Assembly (NCBI GenBank): GCA_014529385.2
Contig: CM043950.1
Span: forward strand, 71,960,435-72,024,434
DNA from: Adiantum capillus-veneris
Lineage: Eukaryota > Streptophyta > Polypodiopsida > Polypodiales > Pteridaceae
Length of the DNA: 64,000 nt
Direction: 5' to 3'
Shown here: piece by piece, positions 1 to 10,690 of the stretch
Position numbering within the stretch: the first letter of the stretch is position 1
Layout of the letters: every line of letters begins with the position of its first letter
Notes under the pieces: generated by a model
What the model saw: the letters and a program-made list of their open reading frames with translations, nothing else
Database searches by the model: none
Told to the model about the DNA's origin: nothing
Program-made: the position numbers and the translations under genes

Positions 1-1700
1 CTAAGTATAATAATAATCTTTCTCTCTCATCCTATTATTTATCTCAAGGGTAACATATTCTTACTTTACCATCAAAAGAAAGTGCTATGGAAAAAGCGTC
101 AATAGCTCTTTCTCTTTAACTTGGGAAAAAAAAGCATTGATTCTTTATTTCTACTATCTCATTATCATCTCACACCCTAGCTAGATCCTATATCTAGGGC
201 AAATTCCAATATATATATATTCTTTGTGTTTTTGATATTTTTCTTATATTTATTTTTAAATAGCTACTAGGCGGGAATCAAATCCTAGTGGGACACTAGG
301 TGGCATGATTTTCAAAGATACACTTATTTTAATCCATTATTGAAAGCATCATTACAAAAATTTGTCAAGAAGCAATGTCATGCTTTCATATTGCATGAGG
401 TGTCCATTGGAATCAAATAAAAGTCTAGGCTAAGAGGACCACAAGAAGACTTTTGCTGCCAAAACTGTACCCTATTTTGATGATTTTTTCACACAAGGTT
501 CCAGTCCGAATTGGAAAAGGTATATAAAATGGGAGTCGTAGTTAATGAGCTGCATTTTTTGCCTATATTTTTACTTTTTTATTTGGAGCCGCGGTTCAGG
601 AGATATGATCAAAATATTGGACCCCAGTCTACCCACATCATGCAAGGACAACTCATTTCGCCAGTTTCTGTTCACACTGGCTCTTATCTTTTTGTGTAAA
701 CCCTTGGGGATTCCCTTCACTTATAAAAGGAGACCTCTTCTTCCTTGAAAACCATTCAAGAAATTCATGATATGATCCATGAGTGAGTGAGAGTATTATT
801 GCCTAGTTGTACTTAGCCATTAACATAAGCCTAAGCCTACACTTGCTCCTAGAGGAAAACTAGCCATACTTGTCGGCTATCCTTGGAACATCAACTATAA
901 TCAAAGAAGGTCTTGAACTTGGTGCATCAATCAAAGCTGAAGTCTTCCCTCTTCTTCTCTCTCCATCATAATGGTGAACAACTCCCGAAGAGTTTGTCAA
1001 GTAAGATGTGTTTTACTTTGATATTTTGTTGGTTTCTTGTTGTTTCCTTTTACAACTCTAATCCAACCTTATATCTCTAATCCAACATATATCTCTAATT
1101 TCATCTTCCTCTCTAACCAAACCTATCTCTCTCACTCTAGAAATCCATTCTCTCTACAAATAATAGGTCCTCCTTGCTACATGTACATCTCTCCCAGCAG
1201 TATCCTTATTGCCTACGGGCAAGAATAGGGCTTGGGAGGGAAACTTCTCATCTCCTCACTTCTCTCATATCTACATTTCTCACATACTATCCTAGATGAA
1301 TAATCCACATGATAAGAATTTCTATCACTTCCACTCTGTGCAATCTATTAGAATTAACGTATGGATAGCCGTAAAATACACTTTCAGCAACATATAGTGT
1401 TTCTCTTTGGCCCAAAAAGGCTCAATGAAATACTTCTTTCACCATATCCCATCATACTACCTCTTATAGACTATTAATTTTCTTTTGAGATAAGTGTAGT
1501 TATCTTGCTATGAGCCAAGAGTATTTGTACACACAAGTAATCCCAATCACTAGACAAAACATATATATTAATGTAAGCACAAAACTACAATTCCAAAGAA
1601 ATTCGTAGCCTATTTGGTCGGCAAAGATTGAACGCCATTAACTCATCTATTAACCCTTTCATATTACCCATGATACGATATGACCATAGCCTTGATGTTT
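1..1700. other. AT-rich non-coding repeat DNA
   Basis: No reading frame here resembles a known protein. A plus-strand TATAAAAGG box near 722 followed by CT-rich leader-like sequence resembles an LTR or Pol II promoter. 1030-1140 holds degenerate repeats of a 'tctctaatccaac' type motif. A short palindrome, CCTAGTGGGACACTAGG, sits near 282-298. The stretch may be the LTR side of the copia remnant at 1700-1985, but no second LTR copy is in the window to prove it. Confidence 0.4.
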
Positions 1701-1985
1701 TTATCTTTGTGTTTGTTTTCATATTCTCTTCTGTAGCTCAAGCGGTAGGCCTGCATATAGCTGGATGCTTTGTGCTCACTCCATGATTGTCCTATTCATC
1801 CTTTCTGCAATCCCATTTTGTTGAGGTGTCCTTGGGGTTCTCTTTTGCCTCCAAATGCCATTGCTAGCACAAAAGCTTTCAAAATCTTGGCGGCAATATT
1901 CACCTCCATTGTCGGATCTGAGGCATTTAACCTTGCTACCTACTTCATTCTCCATGACTATTGGCACAAACGCTACCCTTTCTAA
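1700..1985 (-). pseudogene. Ty1/copia integrase core fragment
   Basis: On the minus strand the translation contains DNGGEY and TPQQNGIAERMNRT, the signature of the copia integrase catalytic core (second Asp and final Glu regions of the DDE triad). The frame begins inside the core near 1985 and meets a stop at 1774-1776 just after NRTIME. Homology continues past it as an AGLPLE segment, where copia proteins have 'AGLPKSFW'. Gag, protease, reverse transcriptase and RNase H are missing, so this is a dead fragment. In an intact element the integrase inserts cDNA into the genome. Identification is from motifs; the element boundaries are not visible. Confidence 0.85.
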
Positions 1986-1988
1986 AGG

Positions 1989-2290
1989 CTACATCACATC
2001 ATCAAGATAGTCAAAAGAAGCGGTAAACCCTACTCCAAACTGCATCTCCTGAACAAGGGTGGTTGGGTGGGAAAGAACAAGAGGTAGGTCAACATTCTCC
2101 TCCTCAAGAATACATTGGTCAAAAGTGGCATCATCCACTAAATTGGCTAAAAAGCCATCCCAAATGCACTCGTCAAGAGTCTCACTCTCACTCATCACTT
2201 CGCTCCAAGCAGAATCCTCAAGGGAAATGCCCTCGAATTCATCCACTTCATCACTCAAATGGGCTAAAAACTCATCCCAATTTCTATAAA
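1989..2290 (-). other. Acidic open stretch with internal repeat, unidentified
   Basis: A minus-strand open stretch encodes a very acidic peptide without a convincing ATG. It repeats a motif twice: WDEFLAHLSDE near its start and WDGFLANLVDD about 38 residues later. It lies directly upstream of the copia integrase fragment on the same strand, but is not a copia domain I recognise. It could be part of the retroelement, a captured host exon, or chance. Confidence 0.25.
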
Positions 2291-2720
2291 GAACTAAAGG
2301 CTCACACCAACATCATCTCATCAACAAGGTCTAGGTAGCAATAGACGTTAAAGTAACCTTTTGCAAGAATCCCAAATGACTGTAAGGAAAGAAACCAGCC
2401 TAAAAGTCAGGTACACCCAAAAAGGAAAAACTAGCTCCATCTTTGTGAATTGCAGGTACTTCGCTCAAGCTAAAAAGCTGTAAGCTGGGCCCCACCGAGC
2501 GTGCCATTGATGGATATTTTTCTAGGCTTGGGCCATGGAGCAGACCCAAACAAGAAAAAACAAGCAAGGATAATACTTAAACCCCCAACCCAAGCCCATC
2601 AACAAGGAACTATGGTTCGAGATGTGCTATTGAAATCTGTTGCCAAGGAATGTGCAATGTAGTCTCAGTGTCATATCGTATCAATGATTATCCACAAATG
2701 GAATGATGACTTCACCGTTC

Positions 2721-2722
<2 letters not shown>

Positions 2723-2789
<67 letters not shown>

Positions 2790-2851
2790 AGGAGGAGGAG
2801 GAGGAGGAGGAGGAGGAGGAGGAGGAGGAGAAGAAGAAGAAGAAGAAGAAG
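2723..2851. repeat. Compound microsatellite (GA)n-(GGA)n-(AGA)n
   Basis: About 30 GA units run directly into about 16 GGA units and then AGA/AAG units, all purine on the plus strand. Such a mirror-symmetric purine run can form triplex (H-) DNA. Open frames across it are repeat artefacts. Confidence 0.97.
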
Positions 2852-2859
2852 ACTTTAAT

Positions 2860-3530
2860 GTTGTCTTTATTCCAAAAGAGAGAGAAAGACGAGACGAGCA
2901 CGAGATATTATGAAATTAATATGACATTATGAGTATTGGAATTGTTTTTACAACAAAGCACTTAAATGTATTTTTTGTCTTCAAGTAATATTTTGTCGAG
3001 GCAACTTCGTAGGCTTCCAGCTTTGAATGACAACGACTTTGGCTTACACCCTATAGGGCAACGCATCAGCTTTTGGCTTACACCCTATAGGGCAGTGCAG
3101 TTTGCTTCTTTCTCTTCTCTTTCTCTACTTTCTCTTCTCTTTCTCTAACAAAAAATTATCCTCTCTCTCTCTCTCTATCAAATATGGCCCACCTACAGAC
3201 CTCTCTCTAGCATCTCCCTTTCTCTCTCTCAAATGCTGAGGGAATAGGCTACTCTATTCTCCCCCTCTCTCTTTCGATTCCCTGCAGAGAGCGAGCACCA
3301 AGGCTCTCTCAATTCTCTCGCTTAACCAAATACATGGAGAGATCTCCCTTTCTCATACCCATTGCCTTCTTAGCCTACAGAGAGGCTTTCTCTCTCAACT
3401 ATAGCCCTCACTCTTTAGACTATCTTTGTCTTTCTCTTTCCCATGGGGAGCTTCCCTTGGAGGATTTTAACAAATTCAAAAGGGGCTCCCTTTTCTCTCA
3501 CTTTTGTCTCTGTAGAGAAAGGAATTATTT

Positions 3531-3569
<39 letters not shown>

Positions 3570-3601
3570 CAAATCCATGCAAAGAGCTTGGCTCTCTCTC
3601 T
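2860..3601. other. CT-rich non-coding flank of the first gypsy insertion
   Basis: Between the microsatellite and the gypsy element there are CT-rich runs (3120-3240 and 3535-3565) and a short duplication of 'ggcttacaccctatagggca' at about 3041 and 3075. The CT-rich character resumes on the far side of the insertion at 16475-16590, so this is the left half of the pre-insertion locus. No gene recognised. Confidence 0.5.
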
Positions 3602-3606
3602 TCCAT
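3602..3606. repeat. Target site duplication TCCAT (left) of gypsy element 1
   Basis: TCCAT immediately precedes the left LTR at 3607 and recurs immediately after the right LTR at 16470-16474. A 5-bp duplication is standard for Ty3/gypsy integration and fixes the element's boundaries. Confidence 0.93.
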
Positions 3607-4650
3607 TGTAATGGAATTGGCCTATTAACTTGAGAGTAGTGGAAATTAGAGAGAGTCCTTTTGAGAAATTACTTTGTGAGCATAGCGGGTGAACATAATT
3701 GAAGTTAGCAACGTAAAAATATCATTTGATTAACTTGGCATGAACAATACTTTTGCAAGAGAGAGAATTTAGAGAACATGACAACAATTGAGGACCGTGT
3801 TTATGTGGAGCCGGTCCCCCCTCCAATACGCATTTGTATTATGATTTCCCCCATCAAGAGAGACTTGTTACAATACAATCTTCGTTTTCCTTGTGACCTA
3901 GGTGATGCAATGAATATGTAAATCTTCATGCATCATGAGCATAACATAAACTTTAAGAAAAGCATTAACTATCCCAAGCCTCAGTCCCAAGACCTCAAAC
4001 ACCTTCGAAGGTGGAGAGAGCTAGCAGGGAATGAGGGTAGGGAAGAGGAAGAAGAAACATTTCATAGGAGAAAGAACTAGTTCCTCACTTATCATCGCTC
4101 TTCTTGCTAGCATAGATAATAGCATAGTAATGAATATGGAGAAGATGGAAAGCTTAAGCATTGAAGCATGGCTCTTGGGTGGATTTGCCTTCCATTGCCA
4201 AGAGTGTTGGTGTAGGCTCTCAACCTCTACTTACTTGAAGAAGGAGAGGGAGCTCTTGCACTTAGCACTTCACACAATGAGAGAGTGTGTGAGTGTGTAT
4301 GGGGAGAGTATACCCACTAAGTAGCCCCCCTACTTGCTTCGGTCGACCTCCCCCCCCCCCCACCCCCCCCTTCTTGTAGCTCATGCTTGAAGCTCATTGG
4401 ACCCCTCCAGGCCTCTAGCCAATCATAAGGAGGAGTCATGCCAAGCAACAAGGGTAGCCTTGGGACAAGTGTCCCCCTTTCCCCTTTGAGAGAGAGGACT
4501 TGATAAATGCAAAGTCAATTAATTAAATATCCTAAATTGTCATTGGACCCCTTGGGTGGCCAACCAATAGGATTCAGGCACACCATGAGGGCAACATGAG
4601 GAGGAACTTGACAAGTGTCCCTTTTGCTTTCTTTGTACTAGGCATGCCTT

Positions 4651-4696
<46 letters not shown>

Positions 4697-5245
4697 ATTC
4701 TCTCTCATCCCCCTCTTGTAGGGCTCTTCCCCTCCTTGTAGGGATTGAATCTTGACTTTTGGACACACCTTATCTCAAGCACCTTAGTGAGCAAGCATGA
4801 CAAAGCACCTCAAATTTGGGTGATGTTCCCACAAGCACCTCAAGCTCCCTAGTCGCCAACCACGACAAGCACCTCAAGCACCTTATCATCAGGCACGACA
4901 AGCACCTTAGTCATCAAGCACAACAAGCACTTGAAGCACCTTAAGCTTTGGCCAGGGTCCCACCTCAAGCACAACCCTAGCTTACCTAAGGTCAAAGAAC
5001 TTTTAACACTAACTATTGGAGGTCTTGAATGAAGTTAGCCCTAAGGTTTTTATGCTCCATTGGTTAGCCTTGCTCTTTGATAGACCATTTCTCATTTGGG
5101 CCCATTACCATTGTCCTTGTGTTGAGAAAGATTTATAAGCACGTGTCTATATCCTAACCCTTGTTCCCGTTTATTCTCCCACATCAAATGATCAATTTCA
5201 TATGAGAAAATCATTTGGGTTGGTTAGATATTACATTTTATGACA
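3607..5245 (-). repeat. 3' LTR of gypsy element 1
   Basis: 1639 bp, matching 14715-16469 almost throughout. It carries a longer GT microsatellite (about 4650-4690) and a C-rich run near 4350-4372, and lacks the ~183-bp duplication present in the other LTR. Differences between the LTRs show the insertion is not recent. Confidence 0.95.
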
Positions 5246-5262
5246 TTACTTCTCTCTTGGAA
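5246..5262 (-). promoter_or_regulatory. Polypurine tract of gypsy element 1
   Basis: On the minus strand a purine-rich run (CAAGAGAGAAG) lies within the last bases before the 3' LTR, the place where plus-strand DNA synthesis is primed in LTR elements. Confidence 0.6.
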
Positions 5263-5630
5263 TCATAGTCGTCCTCGACTATGAGGTAGAAGAGATAAAG
5301 CCTTAGTCATTAGTCAATCTTACTTAGCGGGTAGAGGATTCCTTTTTACCCTACGACATCTTTCCAAGATGGATGACTAATCCATTTGGTGCTTGGGAGA
5401 CATAGTTGCTGCAAGCATGTCTGCTCTTTAATCCATTTCATTCTCCCAAGTAGAGTGACAAATTCTACTTGGTGTTGAGAGACGTCATCATCACAAACAT
5501 GATTCTAAGCATGCATAGTATTTAAATTTGTGCACAATAAAAAGAGAACTAGTCTTATAAGACAAAAACATGGGTCGTTTAAAAGAAATTTGTACATTTG
5601 CTTACTCTAATGTAGCATTGTAAGCATTGA
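5263..5630. other. Non-coding 3' spacer of gypsy element 1
   Basis: Sequence between the chromodomain remnant and the polypurine tract. No domain recognised. It is AT-rich with several stops in all frames, consistent with a 3' untranslated region. Confidence 0.5.
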
Positions 5631-6994
5631 CAAGGTTCATACTATCCTTAAGTTGTATTCCTTGCGTCCATCTAGCATCTTCAAAAGGATAATTTTTGAA
5701 CTCAATAAGATATCTTCATATAATCTTACCATGTCATAGTACCTTGTCTTCATGTCGAAGGATAGCTTCGGGTTGTAGCACCTCTTCTTGGTCTTCAACT
5801 TCGGGAGGGTCTTCAATAATTAGTTCACTTGGTGGCTCTCCTGTGTAGGGCTTGAGTAGACTCACATGAAAAGCATTGCGTATGAGCCAATGGTTTGGAA
5901 ACTTGAGTTGGTAAGCCGTCTCATTGATAGGCTTCAAGATTGGGAAATGACCATAGTATCTTTTTGCTAGCTTAGCATAATACTTTTGATGGCCCGTAGG
6001 ATTTGTGCCCATCATTTGCCTTAATCGAGCCTTAGGAAACTTAAGTAAGACCCAATCTTTTTCTTTGAACGTTAAGGACCTTATGTGCTTGTCAGCAACA
6101 GCTTTTTTCCTTTGTTGAGAGATGGATATAGCCTCCTTAGTCTTTTGAAAAGATTCTTGTAGGTCACGGCTATACTCATCGGCAGCGAAGATCTTCCCAT
6201 GTAATTTAAGTAGCAAGGGACTTTTACGTCTTCCCTCAATGATCTCAAAAGGTGCTTTTCTCGTAGAAGTATGTACAGTATTATTGTAGGAATACTCTAC
6301 AAGATGTAAGTACTTTTCCCATTGTGAGCGTTGATCTACTTCAGTAACATAAGTCTTGAGTAGATCGAGTATCGTAAGATTGGCTATCTCACTTTGGCCA
6401 TCTGTTTGTGGGTGATAGGCCAAAGAGAAATTCAATCTTGTTCTTAATTTTTCAAAGAGACCTTTCGAGAGATTACTGGTCATTCTAGGATCTCTATCTG
6501 ACACGATGGATGTTGGCAATCCATGGTGTTTGAAAATTTGAGATATGAAGACAATTGCCATTTGGTGTGTCTTAATAGTCTTTTTGACAGAAATAAAGTG
6601 TGCTTGCTTGCTAAACCTATCAACTATTGTCCATATTCCCATATTCCCATTGATAGACTTTGGTAATCCAAAGATGAAATCCATGGTTATACTCTCCCAT
6701 GATGAATATGAGATAGGCAATGGTTGGAGTAATCCAAGTTGCTTCCCTCTATCATATTTGGTCTTTTGGCATACTACACATTTTGAAACATACTCTTGTA
6801 TGTCCACTTTCATGGTAGGCCAATAGAAATACATCTCTACTCCTTGAAGAGCAGGTTGAATACCCCTGCATAGGGAGGAGCATGGGATTCATACATAACT
6901 TTCTCATGAAGGGAATGGGTAACACATATCCTATTGCCGTGGAGAAGATTACCATACTACAAGGTGAATGGTTCCTCTTTCTTCCCCAAAGCAA
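5630..6994 (-). pseudogene. Gypsy integrase with chromodomain remnant (element 1)
   Basis: The main open part (6834-5734) contains the end of the zinc-binding region (CVVCQKTKYDRG), the core with ITMDFIFGLP (first Asp), VSDRDPRM (second Asp) and YHPQTDGQSE (catalytic Glu), then a C-terminal region with a GHF-like segment and FHVSLLKPY. After two stops the same frame continues HGKII, then YLIEFKNYPFEDARW, a chromodomain end. The integrase inserts cDNA and the chromodomain steers it to modified histones. The upstream part (6994-6752) overlaps in another frame, so the zinc-finger half is frameshifted. The DDE residues survive here although the protein is broken at both ends. Confidence 0.93.
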
Positions 6995-7035
6995 GGGCTG
7001 ACATTATGTCTCTAAAGTTAGGGTCAGTAGCATAC

Positions 7036-7551
7036 TCATCTATTATAAAAGATATTATGCCTACCAGCAATGTGAGCAATATGGAAATTAAATTGCGAAA
7101 GAAAATTTTCCCACCTCATTTGTTTGTCGGAAAGCTTGGTTTGCGTCATGAAATACTTGCGACTTTGGTCGTCTGTTTGTAGAATAAATGGAGTCACCAA
7201 TAAATAGTGCTTCCATGTGTCTAGGGCATGTAGAACAGCTAAAAGATCTTTCTCGTAAATGCCCAAGACTCGTTCATTGAGCCTTTGGCTCTCATATGCT
7301 ATGGCATGCCCTTCTTGAAGCAAAAATGCTCCAAGGCAATCACCACAGACATCACATTGGACCTCAAGTGGCTTTGAGAGATCCGGAAGTATGAGGACTG
7401 GTTGGGAAGTAAGCTTCTCTTTGAGCTTATCATAATCATTTTTCTCCTTAGCAGTCCATACATACTTAACATTCTTCTTAGTTAAGTCAATGTGTAGTGG
7501 TCCTGCTATTTGAGAGAATTTTTCTATGAAGTGTCTATAGTATGTGCACAT
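7036..7551 (-). pseudogene. Gypsy RT connection and RNase H domain (element 1)
   Basis: 171 codons covering the end of reverse transcriptase (TYYRHFIEKFSQIAGPL) and RNase H (LEVQCDVCGDCLGAFLLQEGHAIAYES, NERVLGIYEKDLLAVLHALDTWKHYLL, TDDQSRKY, ending AGRHNI). In gypsy elements the first RNase H catalytic residue is in 'CDASD.G.GAVL', here CDVCGDCLGAF, so the motif is altered. It degrades the RNA strand of the RNA-DNA hybrid. It is separated from RT and integrase by frameshifts. Confidence 0.92.
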
Positions 7552-7587
7552 ACCAATAAATATTCTTAGCTCATGTAGATTCCTAGA

Positions 7588-8475
7588 TTAGGCCATGCTT
7601 TTATTACCTCTAACTTCAATGGATCCATATGGATACCATCTTGAGAGATAATATGACCTAGATACTGAATCTCTTGGAGGGATTTTTATTTTTTTTTGGT
7701 TGAGAAAGAGATTGTTCTCCCTCAATGCTTGAAAAATCACTTGGAGATGTTTCTTATGTTCCTCCAAAGACTTGGAGTAGATGATGATATCATCAAAGAA
7801 CACTCCAGTGAATTTGTGGTAAGGTCTACTTTTTTTTCCATTAGATGATTGAATGTAGCTGGTGCATTAGTCAAGCCAAAAGGCAAGATTAGATATTCAT
7901 AAAGACCAAACATTGTGCGAAACCGGTCTTTACGATATCTTCATCCACTATCCTTATTTGATGATAACCACTTTTAAAGTCAATCCTAGTGAAGTAGGTA
8001 GAGCCTTGTAGCTTATCAAACAAATTTTCTACTCAGGTAGGTGAAATCTATTTTTTGATAGTGATATGGTTAAGTGCTCGAAAGTCCACACACATACAGT
8101 ATGTACTATCTTTTTGTTGCATAAAAGGATTGGAGAACAAAAGGGAGAGGAGCTAGGCCTCACCATCCCTTTGTCTACGAGTTCCTGTACTTGCCTCATG
8201 ATCTCCTCTTATTGATATTGAAAGACTCCATAAGGAGGCTTGCTAGGCGGTGAGCTCCTTAGAAGTAGCTCAATTCGACGGTCATAATCCCGTCATTTTG
8301 GAGGTAAGTCCATAGGGATATTATCAATGAACACATCTTGGAATCCTTTTAGAAAAGTAGACAAGCCTAACTCTTCTTGATTCATACCATTTACATTGGA
8401 TGAAGCATTCGGATCTTTTAGAGACTCTTTGAAAAGTGGAATAGTGTGACCACACTTACTAGCATCTATATACAT
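7588..8475 (-). pseudogene. Gypsy reverse transcriptase, multiply broken (element 1)
   Basis: Pieces of reverse transcriptase lie in several frames. The N-terminal part includes VFIDNIPMDLPPK (8293-8475), followed by homology to the template-grip region around 8100-8290. The active-site piece [20 protein letters not shown] is at 7800-7740. FFDDI corresponds to the catalytic YVDD box, so the active site is preserved in a gene with at least five interruptions. Role in a live element: copying genomic RNA to cDNA in the particle. Confidence 0.88.
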
Positions 8476-8664
8476 GTTCTTTCCCTTTTAGGTGAAGTAG
8501 ATTCTCCTTTCACCGAGCTTCATATTGGCAGCCGTGTGATCAAACCATGGCGCCCCTAGGATAGCATCCTCATGCTGGAGAGGAGAGATGAAAAATTCTT
8601 CTTTGTCGACATAGCTTTGGACACGAAGCCTCAAATTCCCAATCAAGGGAGTAACGGAGGCTTG

Positions 8665-9078
8665 CTATCCCTTGAAAGATGTGTCAGCCATTACAATATC
8701 TCCCATCTCGAAAGATTGAGTGGCCAACTCCGTTGACATGAAGTTGTGAGTAGAGCCAGGGTTAAACAAGATGAATTCATCATGCTCTCTTACCTTTCTC
8801 AAAGCATAGGAAAGTGATGATCCTTTGCAATGAACATCCTCTTTTGGAGCTTCGATGGTGGAATCCCTAGGAGTCTCATTGCGAGCATTCTTCTTGGGGC
8901 AAGAACGATAGCCATGTCCTTGCTCCCCACACTTGAAACACTTATGGTCCTTGCAAAAAGATTCAAGCTCTTCAGGAGAAAGTTTGTTTTTGCCTTTGTA
9001 AACTCCCTTCTCCTTGGCTGATTGTTGTTGTTGTTGTTGGAAGTGCCTTGGGAAGAATTTTGAGCATTGGTTTTCCAC
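8665..9078 (-). pseudogene. Gag zinc knuckle and aspartic protease (element 1)
   Basis: The frame contains a CCHC knuckle (CFKCGEQGHGYRSC), which packages retroelement RNA, then the protease active-site region as LFNPGSTHNFMS. Family members have L-F-D-S/T-G-A-[ST]-H-N-F. Here the catalytic Asp is Asn and the next residue is Pro, so the protease could not work. A Gln run (QQQQQQ) comes from a short CAA/TTG repeat. This frame overlaps the end of the gag frame (8799-9401), marking a frameshift. Confidence 0.9.
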
Positions 9079-10185
9079 TTTGCATCATTTTTGTCTTTGT
9101 TTTCCATGGGATTGACATTCCGTCTAGCCCCTTGCTGGAAATTGATGCGTGAAGCAACCATGGTGTGATGGATTACTTCAGTGATAGAGCCAGGCCATTG
9201 AGAGTTGACATACTCGGCCATCTCTTCAGGTAATCCCGCACAAAACTGTTGCTTTTGCTCAGCAAAGTCTATCTTTTGAAAGAGAGTATCCTTGAGATGT
9301 AAATCCCAAAACTTGTCTACATACTTGTGGATAGACTCATGAGAGAGAAGCTTCAAGCTGCGCCATTCGATAACCACTTTGTCCTTTGCATCCGCTTGCA
9401 AGGAATTGCTTCATGATGGAAACCAATAGAGTTTTCCATGTCTTTGGGGCTTCACCATTGCCACAAAGGCTAGCCCACCATTGACGAGCCGACTTTTGGA
9501 AGTTCATAGCTACATGGTGTAGCTTGGAGGACTCTGTGAAACCCTCTTCTCCAAAGGTAGCATCAAATTGTTGGATGAAGGCCAACACTTTGTTAGTAGC
9601 ATTAAAGGTGCAATCATAGGTGAGAAAAGAGATACTCTTTCCTCCCTCTTTGAACTTCTTAGATTTTGTGACCTTTGCCATGCAGGGTATGATTTGCAAT
9701 GTCCTCCCCTCTTGTATTCTCTAGGATAATAGCCATAGATTTCATCAGAGAAGAAGAGGAAGGTGAAGAAGAAGGAAAAGAGGGTGACCTCTTTCTTGCC
9801 CTTTTGTTCCTTTGTTTCCTCTCTTTCCTTTTGGAATGACGAGGAGATGGACTGTGTGTTGATCTTTTCCTCTTGGAAGGAATCGGCAATTATCTAGACC
9901 ACTGTCTTCGTTCAAAGTAACTTAAACTTTTATTGCTTTCTTGCTCTTTGGATTCCTCCTCTCATTTGGGGGTCTCTTCAAGAGGCCTCCTAAGCTCTCT
10001 CTCCTCTTGGAGAGGAAGGGAAATCCCATAAGCACGAAGTTGTTAACTTCGGCTTGCAAAGCAAGGTTGCCCATAGCTTGCTGCAACCTAGTAACAAGAT
10101 AATTGACAAGCATGGGAGCACCATCATTAGCACCTTCATGTGCAAAATCAAAGCTATCAATGCTCTCTTGGTTATTGTCAACCAT
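8799..10185 (-). pseudogene. Gypsy gag, frameshifted (element 1)
   Basis: Gag starts plausibly at the ATG at 10185 (MVDNNQESIDSFDF), followed by LVNYLVTRLQQAMGNLALQAE. A basic, Ser-rich linker is at 9889-9659. The capsid core follows: FNATNKVLAFIQQFDATFG, HHVAMNFQKSARQWWASL and, in the next frame, VIEWRSLKLLSHESIHKYVDKFWDL and QFCAGLPEEMAEYV. These are retrotransposon Gag features. At least three frameshifts or stops divide it. Gag would form the cytoplasmic particle. Confidence 0.88.
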
Positions 10186-10690
10186 GTTAATAAAATTTGT
10201 GTACGTACTTAGTGTATGCTTTGGCAATTCAAAACCTTAGTTGCCACTCCTCTTAGCCTTTGAAAATTGGCTCTTAAGTATCTATACCCACGGCTCGAAG
10301 TGGTTAATTATAGAGAGTGGTGGAGTAAGCCTAACATAGCAGAGTTGTTGAGGGATAGCTCCTTTCCGACTTCTTATGGCTCAATAATGGTAAAGCCGTA
10401 GGCAAGTCTAAAAAGACTCCATTATTAAGTCCAAAGTTCCCGAGCTGTGCACCATATCCCACATAGTGAGCTCAACAAAGCCGATAATAGATCCAGTTCC
10501 ACTTATGGGTGTATGCAAGATAGAGTGTACCCACTTCCCGCAGTCGGCACCCAAGCGTGACTTCCGCAATGCGGCTAAATGGGTGAGTTACCCTCGTGTA
10601 CAAAGCAGGAAATTGCATGCGTGGCATACTTATAGAGCTCGACCAGTTAATGGTAAGAAGCTCCACATAACTCGCCGAGTGACGTGGTCA
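10186..10690. other. Leader segment upstream of gag in element 1
   Basis: Non-coding in all frames beyond short chance ORFs. It lies between the gag ATG and the palindromic array and shows no repeat or motif I recognise. Confidence 0.5.
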